A model generated the notes under the pieces. The model ran no database searches and was not told where the DNA came from. It was given only the letters and a program-made list of their open reading frames with translations. Made by a program: the position numbers and the translations under genes. Shown here one piece after another: positions 51,901 through 60,900 of a DNA stretch of 64,000 nucleotides. How positions within the stretch are numbered: the stretch's first letter is position 1; the number at the start of each line of letters is the position of its first letter. The DNA comes from Chaetoderma sp. LZ-2023a. Taxonomy: Eukaryota > Mollusca > Caudofoveata > Chaetodermatida > Chaetodermatidae. Location: the NCBI GenBank assembly GCA_034401795.1, contig CM067373.1:36181443-36245442 (forward strand), in the 5' to 3' direction.

Positions 51901-54900
51901 GGATACCAGTAAAAGAACCATTGATATTCCACCTTCAGTGGTGGTTATCGGAACAGAATCTCCTGCGAGGTGTTCCTCTACAACCCCCTCAACCTCAGAT
52001 GTCCATCTTTACGGATGCATCATTGACGGGTTGGGGAGCGGTATTGGACAATCAGTCAGTGTCAGGGGAATGGGATCGGACCAATGCGCAGAAACATATC
52101 AATGTGCTCGAACTATTAGCGGTGTATTTGCACTTCGAAAGTTCGAGAGTCTAATTCAAGACAAAGTTGTCCTAATAAGGACAGACAACTCAACAGTGGT
52201 GTCTTATTTGAACCGCCAGGGCGGGACGAGATCACCAGAGTTGTGTATGATGGTTTGGAACCTTCTGCTGTGGTGCCAAGAGAGGAATATTATTCTTCGG
52301 GCAGCACACATTCCAGGAAGATTGAACATCCTAGCGGATGCTCTCAGTTGAAGGACGGTTTGTCCTCCGATGGAATGGAATGTTCTATTCAAACAATGGG
52401 GCAAGCCAAATGTCGACCTGTTTGCAATGAATCAAAACGCAAAGATGGTCACTTACGTGTCACCGATCCCGGACCCGCTAGCCTTAGCAGTAGACGCACT
52501 GGCGATAAGTTGGGAGGGAATGTACGCGTATGCGTACCCTCCAACAATTCTCATCCCGAAAGTTCTGGCAAAGATAAGAGTGGGGATGTGCCAAGTACTA
52601 CTGATCGCCCCATTTTGGCCAGGCCGATCATGGTTTACGGATCTGCTGGACCTTCTGGTCTGCAATCCAATCTCTCTTCCAGACGCAAGAGATCTAATCT
52701 CTCAGAACAAGGGTCTGTACCTTCACAACAGACCAGAAATGTTCAGATTGACTGCATGGATGTTATCAAGCAGCGTGCAATTGAGGGTGGCTTTTCTGAG
52801 CAAGCAGCGAAGTTTGTTGCTTCAGCCAGAAGAGTTTCAACCACAAAGACATATAATTATAGAATCAACAAATTTGCACAGTGGGGTGAGAGAGGAGATA
52901 TTGATCCCTTTTCTGCATCTGTTCAACACGTAGCAGATTTTATCTGTCATTTATACAAATTTGACAAACTTGTACCTTCTACCCTAGCAGCAATTAAGTC
53001 TGCATTAGCTTCAGTCATTCCCAGTCTCACTATTGAAGGAGTGGAGAATGACACCTTGAATGAAGTTATCAAAGGAATGAGCAATCTGCGACCTAGACAG
53101 CCAGTTCCTATCCCGTCATGGAATCTATATCTTGTTCTACAGGTTTTAGGGCAGGCTCATTTTGAACCGATTAGATCTATTGATATTAAACTGTTAACTA
53201 TTAAATCAGTTTTCTTGGTTGCAGCAGCGTCGGCGAGAAGGAGAAGCGAAATTCATGCGCTTTCTGCCGAACAAGACCGTTTTGTCATCACGGGTGAAGG
53301 TTTAAGACTACTTCCACGTCTTTGTTTCGTGGCAAAGAATCAGTCACTTAAATATCCAGGACAGCCGATCAATTTGCCTAGTTTAACTTGACATGACCCA
53401 AACTCTTCTGTTTGGTGTCCTGTCAGATGTCTTAAAATGTATAAGAAACGTACTAATGAGTGGAGAGACGACCCGAAATCTCTGTGGTTATGTCTCAAAG
53501 CTCCCCATTTACGTGCCTCGAAAGATACTATTTCTCGTTGGATAGTTGACGCTATTAAGATGTCGCACAAAATCGCTACAGGAAAGCAGATTGATCGTGC
53601 GAATGCCCATCAGGTCCGAGCACTAGCAGCATCATCGGCCCTTTATAAGGGTGTCTCATTAGAGGAGGTGATGTCTGTAGCACAATGGCATGCCGAGTCG
53701 TCATTCACTGATTTCTACCTTCGCGACATCTCCAGCTCACTTAATCCGGTAGCCGTCGCCAATCTGTCGAATCTAAGCTAAGCCACTTCCGACCACTACT
53801 TCGCACACATCACTAAAGTCTTCCGCCTACACTGAACAAACGCTATGCACATGACTGAGTATGACCGTGGATTGGGCCGAGCTCCTGTGATGATCAAGAA
53901 AAGATCAAGCACTCAAAATGGTGAGTGTTTACATTAATTAAGTGACTATAAATATGTTTACTTACAGTCGAAATACCAGACTGTTTAGGTAAATAGTCTG
54001 GTACAAGAGTATTCTTATCCTATCAACCAGACATTAGACTCATTCCAATTTGACAATCTAGTCGATATACTGATATTTTTTCAAAGTTAGAAGTTGTAGT
54101 AGCTTCTTTGCACTCTACTGGACTGCCCTAGCTGAGGCTTGGGGCTGACACGGGTCTGGTGGGTGTTGCATCCCCAGTGACAGCCCTCTGAATTTTGTGC
54201 GGACAAAAGAGGGGGGGAGCGCGGTCTAGACCATGGAAGTTTAGCACTCTGAGTCAGATAGCAGAACCCAAGCGTATGCCAGGGTTCTAGTCTCTTCACA
54301 ACCTTCTCTGTTGGATGGTAGTTGAGTGCTGGTTCGAGCCTCACCTCCTCCCACCGGCATTTCCTGGCTGTCGAAATCCGGAGTTTATCATAATAGTACA
54401 TCTGGTAAGTATTATTCGAAGTAGAATCAAAAAAGCATCCGCTTTTGTTTCTACGAGAATTCTTAATACTTACCAGACGTACTATGGCCCTACCTCAGCC
54501 GCCCCGCTGAGGTGAGGTCGAGCTGCTTTCGCAGTTTGCCAAGGCAAATATAAGACAAATCTGACTGTGATTGGGAATTGACTCGGTACCTGCGGCTATG
54601 GTATTCCCGGACACAGTATGGGCAGGACCAGGAGAGTGCGGAGTTTTAATTGTTTATTTTGAGCTAGACTAGATAATAGACATTATCATAATAGTACATC
54701 TGGTAAGTATTAAGAATTCTCGTAGAAACAAAAGCGGATGCTTTTTTGATGCGGGTCGTGGTGCGCGAGTTTCTGGTCGTGGTAATCGTACCTGACAGGG
54801 TGATTACCACAGTAAGAGCTACTCCAGTGCATCTGCACCAGGAGACAGTGCCACTCTTGCGCCTCTTATGTCCACCTCTATCCCTAGGTGGACCAGTGGG

Positions 54901-57900
54901 AGGCCGTTTGGCCAACCACATGCAAGAGTGGGAACGGTTGACTCAGGACCATTTAGTCTTGCAATGGCTTTCAGTCGGGTATCATCCCGACTGGATAACA
55001 GGTCCACCACCACGACTGTCTCTGGTGCCGGTCTGGACTCAAATTCCAAGAGATCCAGATCAGCGGTTGTGTATAGAGGAGGAAATAATTTCCCTCATAC
55101 ACAAGGAAGCAATTCAACTGGCGCAAAATTGCCCGGGCTTCTATTCAACCGTGTTCTTGGTAACGAAAAGCACTGGAGGGTGGAGACCAATTCTCAACCT
55201 CAAGCCATTGAACAAGTTCATAGACACACCCAGTTTCAAGATGGAAACTGTGAGCTCGGTGTTGGCAGGGTTGGAGAAGGGAATGTGGACAGCTTCAATA
55301 GATTTGAAGGATGCTTATTTCCACATTCCAATAGCGAGGGGTTTCCGTCGCTTCCTGAGATTTGCATTCCAGGGCAGACAGTGGCAATTCAGGGTGTTAC
55401 CCTTCGGAATTTCTACGGCTCCTCGGGTCTTCACCAGGGTGGTTCTTGCGATGACAGCATACCTCCGCAGGGGAAACATAGCAGTCCACACGTACATAGA
55501 CGACTAGCTGTTAAAAGCACACAACCAGGAAAGTTTATCAGCAAATCTGGAGATAGTTTTGAAAACTCACAGATTTAGGCTGGATACTAAATTTTCAAAA
55601 ATCAGGGCTGACTCCATCCCAGAAGTTTGTTTACCTGGGAATGTTCTTCGATCTGGAGATAGGATATGTTTATTCTACTCAGGAGAGGGTACAGATACTC
55701 ATCTCAGTAATACAGTCTGTGTGCAACAGTCGTCATGTCCTGGCACGGGTTTATCTGAGAATGCTGGGATTGATGGTTTCTCTGGAACCAGTCATTCCTC
55801 AGGCGGCCTTACGCAGGCGGCCGATACAGTTATTTCTCATGACACAATGGACCCAGAGTACAGGTTCACTGGACTCGAGCGTGTCAGTGTTGGAGCCTCT
55901 AATTCATCACCTTCAATGGTGGTTGAAGACAGAGAATCTCCTGGTGGGGGTAATGTCAACCCCTCCTCACCCTCAGTTAACGATGTATACATATGCATCG
56001 ATGGAGGGGTGGGGAGCTTGCCTGGAAGAATCCACGATATCAGGGCTTTGGAATCTAGAACAGTCAAAGGAACATATCAATCTACTGGAATTAAGAGCAG
56101 TAGTCCTGGGCCTGGAACATTTCTTACAGAAAGTTCAGGGCAAGAGTGTTCTAATTCGATCAGACAACTCAACAGTAGTGACTTACATAAACCGCCAGGG
56201 CGGAACGAAGTCGCCCAGTCTCTGTATGATGACTTGGAAACTGCTTTGTTGGTGCCTGGATCACAGGATTACCTTGAAGGCAGTTCATATTCCGGGAAGG
56301 TTAAATCTGTTAGCAGACTCATTGAGCCGAAGGATGAGTGTTTTACCTACGGAATGCCAACTAAATCAATGTGTGGCGGATCGTCTGTTTGACCACTTGG
56401 TGAAACCCAACATAGATTTATTCGCAACGAAGAAGAATGCGAAGATGACGACGTATGTCTCTCCGATTCCAGATCCAAGCGCTTTCACAACAGATGCGTT
56501 AGCTATCAGCTGGGTGGGAATGTATGCATACGCATTCCCTCCAGCAATCCTGATTCCAAAAATTCTTCAGAAAATCAGACAGGAGGAGTGCCAAGTGCTT
56601 CTGATCGCCCCAAATTGGCCACGCCGATCATGGTATACGGATCTGCTGGACCTTCTGGTCTGCAATCCGGTTCCTCTGCCTCTGATGGACAATATTATCT
56701 TCCAGGGCAAGAACCTTCACAACAATCCGTCAATGTTCCAATTGACTGCATGGATGTTGTCAAGGAATCTAGAATTAAGGAGGGCTTTTCTGAGCAAGCA
56801 GCCATGTTCATGGCAAAAGCCAGGAGGGGGTCAACCTCCAGAGCATATAATTATAAAATCAACAGATTTGCAGAATGGTGCTCAAAAAGATGTATTAATC
56901 CAATGGATTCATCTATTCAGGTAGTAGCCGATTTCCTCTGTCACCTGTATGATGCCTATAGCCTCAAGCCTAACTCTATTGCTGGCTATAAGTCAGCTTT
57001 AATGACAGTTATCCCTTGCTTGGCTAATAGGGGAAGTGATGAAGTAAATACATTAAATACTTTAATCAAAGGCATGGGCAATCTAAGACCAAGGAATCCC
57101 CCAGTGATTCCGTCTTGGAGTTTATCACTAGTGCTTCAGGTGCTAGCTGATAGGCCGTTTGAACCACTAAGCTCCATTTCTATGAAAATGTTCACGCTTA
57201 AAACTGTATTTTTAATTGCTACGGCTTCGGCTAGGCATAGGAGTGAGGTTCATGCCTTGTCAGCCGAGGCAGACCGTTTTGTGGTTACAGGGGAAGGCCT
57301 TAGGCTTCTTCTACCCAGGATAAATTTCATGGCGAAAAACCAGTCTTTGAAATATCCGGGTCAACCGATAATTTTACCAGCTTTGACTAGGTTTGATCCT
57401 AATTCAAAACTGGTGTCCAGTCCGAGCATTAAACCGGTACAAACAACGTACTCAAGATTGGCGTACGGACCCAACAGTGTTATGGTTGTCATATATTGAG
57501 CCCCATGGCAGGGCGTCAAAGGACACCATTTCCAGGTGGATTTTAGAGTGTATTCAGTTTTGCCATAAATCCGCCACAGGTAAACAAGTTGACATGGCCA
57601 GGGCTCACAGTGTCCGAGGTGTAGTGGCTTCCACTGCCCTATTTAATGGGGTACCTGTGGATGACATTATGTCAGTAGCTCAGTGGCACTGTGAGTCAAG
57701 TTTTACCGACCATTATCTCCGTGACACTTCGAATCCTCTCGCCGTATCGATTTTGAAAAGCTAATCTAGGTGTACATATTTTGATGAGGTATCCTCATTT
57801 TTTATATATTTCACATTTAATCAATGGAAACATCTACTTTATGGGCTGCATCAGTCTTCACCAATGGGGAGATGATGACAGCACTAATCTTCCACAAGGT

Positions 57901-60900
57901 GAGTCTTGTGTGTGTTGTCCATGGTTTTTTGTAATGTCACGTGACCCTTCATTATTAATATGGTAATGGTACGTGTTTTTATGTGGTTCATCATTGAGAG
58001 TATACGAAAATGGAGTTTTTTCGTCTCTGTCCTATAGTACATGGCACTTGTACGTAGAGAGCGTATGGGACATTGAGGTCATTCGAGTCTTCCTCCCAGG
58101 AAGGGGGGGGGGGTGCGCATATGACATTCGGTCATCTCTCATCCATCGGTTTGTGTTAGCCGATGTTTTTTCAAATCGTGACTTTTCACACAGTTTCAGA
58201 AGTTTAAGTGCCTTAAATGGGAACACAAGAAGGGTCGCCATCGTTTGCATAAAACACGCAGTTCTATCGTAGAGCCCATACTTAAGCTACTGTGTAAAAA
58301 TTTCCTGCGACATTTATATATAAATCCGATTAAAATGGTGTTAAAAACGCTATGTTGCTATAATTTTCTCCGAGTTAATTAAACCTATGACGTCATAGGT
58401 TGAATCCCATCCGACAAGAACTATGATAACGGCACACTGAAGACAGGAGTGCATGCATTTGGATGGCAATATCCCTATCGGTGATAATGCTATCGACATC
58501 ATTTATATATGTACAGATTGAAGAGATTAAGACATTTATCACACTGTCGGAACTTTATGGAAAATATTTGTTATTTTCAAACATTAGTTGCCGAACCTTA
58601 AGATGGCCATTTTCTATGAAGATATCTGCGAATAACATGAATATTACAATATCCCAGGAAGTTGTGAGGCTAGTATGAGAACATAAGTACCTAAAGATGG
58701 ACTGGATGTGTGTAATAACTATTTAAACTCATATTTATAGATGAAACGTTAATAACAGTATCTGCCGTAGCGCCAGTGAGAGTGTTAATTCAAAAGTGGC
58801 AATTATATTGATATGCCTATACTATCGTGTCATTCATTTATCTAAAGATCAAAACTTGATGTCAAAATCGGCACCATTAGAGAAATCAGACAAAGGGATA
58901 TTATTATATATTCTTCAACAGTTCCGCAAATATAGTTTATATATTCCTAACACCGCTGAAGAGAAACACCCTATAAAACGCAATTCGCAATTTTATTGCG
59001 ATAGTGTTGGATGACAGTGAGAAAAATGTTCAACTTATGACGTCATACGACTCATCCTGGAATAGAAATTTAACTAATGTATCACATATTTAAATAACGA
59101 AGATATATATTTCTAATTTGAGCACAGAGCTTACAATTATATTTTTGAAAACGTTACGGTCTGTAGATTCATTTGATACAAAGTAGTATAGAGGGTCTGG
59201 TGTTTCCCTTTAAACGCAGAAAAGCGTATAGGGAAGAGCTGGTCTTTTGACCTCACCTCCCTTCCGCCGAATTCCCTGTCGAATTCTGGCAATATCAAAG
59301 AGTATTAGGGAGGTAAGTATACTCTTGAAGTGAAATAAATGAAATCACAGATTTCTTTTTTCACGAGAGAGTTGATACTTACCTCCCTAATACGGACCCG
59401 GCCTCTCCACCCCACAGAGGCTCGGTCTTCAGGCTCTTAATAGTTGCATGTGTGTCAGCCAATAAATTAGTCAGAGGAAGTACTAGTCGGCGCATGCGCG
59501 GTGGTGGGGCTGGCATCCGCCTGACTGTCATCTGACTCCCTGCCCAGTAGGGGCACCTAACTTTTTTAATCTGAGTGTTTTATTGAGTGAAAGCCGATAT
59601 TTAGCAATATCAAAGAGTATTAGGGAGGTAAGTATCAACTCTCTCGTGAAAAAAGAAATCCGTGATTTCATTTATACCCCAGATCCACCATTAGCAATTG
59701 TTCATTAGTGTATCATTATGCAACCAGGGGTATTTTTGTCTCCTTAGGCTGAGCGATTGAAGCCGGATCGTTGGCAAGAGAATATGCTGTACATAGCCAG
59801 AGTAAGTTATTAGCGTCAGAGATATATATATGCAGAATTTCGCACATTGACTGTGAGAGACAAGATATGAAAAATTCATTACAATTTTTAAAATATTTGG
59901 TTAAATACTTGGAAAATAATTCTGTTGAATAGTTTGAAATGAATTTCATTAGTCGCTATGCCTATGGCAGCAACCTAGGAAATATCAGGTTCCAGTCAAA
60001 TTGGTTTCAAAATAGTCAACAGCTTTCCTGCATAGTTGGCCTGAAATAGAGATACTGAAATTGTAAACTGTTATTGATTGTTCGATATTGTCGAGTTACA
60101 CTGACAGGCATAACAGGATATAATGGACCGTTCCAGTTTTAGCTATGCCCCACCCATCTCTATCTAAGCTCCACCCACACCTCTATTGTGTTGGGATCGA
60201 TCGATCCCTGAACGCCATGGCTATCAATTTCCAGAAGACTATACAGGTAAGCTGTTAAATATTTGTAACTAATTTGACTGGGCGCATTTGCTGCCATAGG
60301 CAGCAGCGATGCCCTGTCAAATTAGTTTCAAAATATTCAACAAAATGTTTACTAAATGGTATAAAGACATACAATTTGCACATATAAAGACATACAATTT
60401 GCACAGTGTGTCAGACTATTATGCGTTAAAGACAGGCTACATCGAGTCATTCATGACGGCATGTAGTTGATTATGATGTCATATGATGGATGGATAAACT
60501 TGGAAAGGGCCTTTCTTTAACTTCCTTTCACATGTTTAAACTGCACTGCAGTTAAAAACTATCTCATTACAGTAGATTATGATTGATTCTGCAATTTTTA
60601 TTTATGTCTTTAGTGCTATATTGAGCAACGGCGGTACGCAGAGGCAGTCCAGTGGCTTGACAGTGCCAGTGCTGTCGATGAGATAGTAAGTACAGTCAGC
60701 TCAGTTGACATATTTGTCAACTGACATATAATGAATACCCTTTGACAATTCATCTGTCCTCCTGGCCACCATCTATTCATGCGCCTGCTGCATGCCATCA
60801 ACTATGGTGACATCTGTTAATATGTGACTGACTAGCATGTACGCTGTTGGATGAACTTGATTCTGTGTCAAACAGATGGGTTATGACCCTTAGAAAATAT

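Larger units (their letters stand above)
48118..54749 (+). mobile_element. DIRS-B: younger DIRS-like element nested in DIRS-A gag
   Basis: 6.6 kb. The left tip TTCTACTTCGAATAATACTT and right tip AGTATTAAGAATTCTCGTAG through CTTTTTTGA are both found, complementary and head to head, in the internal complementary region (54395-54475). Inverted repeats: 48129-48282 and 54557-54706. It encodes gag, RT/RNase H/post domain and tyrosine recombinase with few lesions. The flanking gag frame of DIRS-A closes in frame across the insertion and no target duplication is seen, as expected for recombinase-mediated insertion. Confidence 0.9.
45842..59672 (+). mobile_element. DIRS-A: DIRS-like retrotransposon in intron 6 (13.8 kb including nested DIRS-B)
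   Basis: Inverted terminal repeats (45860-46019 and 59473-59633) and an internal complementary region (59300-59390) whose two halves are complementary to the left tip (TTCACTTCAAGAGTATAC) and right tip (GTATCAACTCTCTCGTGAAA). Inside: gag (46520-48117 and 54750-54795, split by DIRS-B), RT/RNase H (54796-56924) and tyrosine recombinase (56690-57764). Without the nested copy it is about 7.2 kb, a usual DIRS length. Damage includes gag frameshifts, a stop after YIDD, an RNase H Asp change and a recombinase frameshift. Confidence 0.88.
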
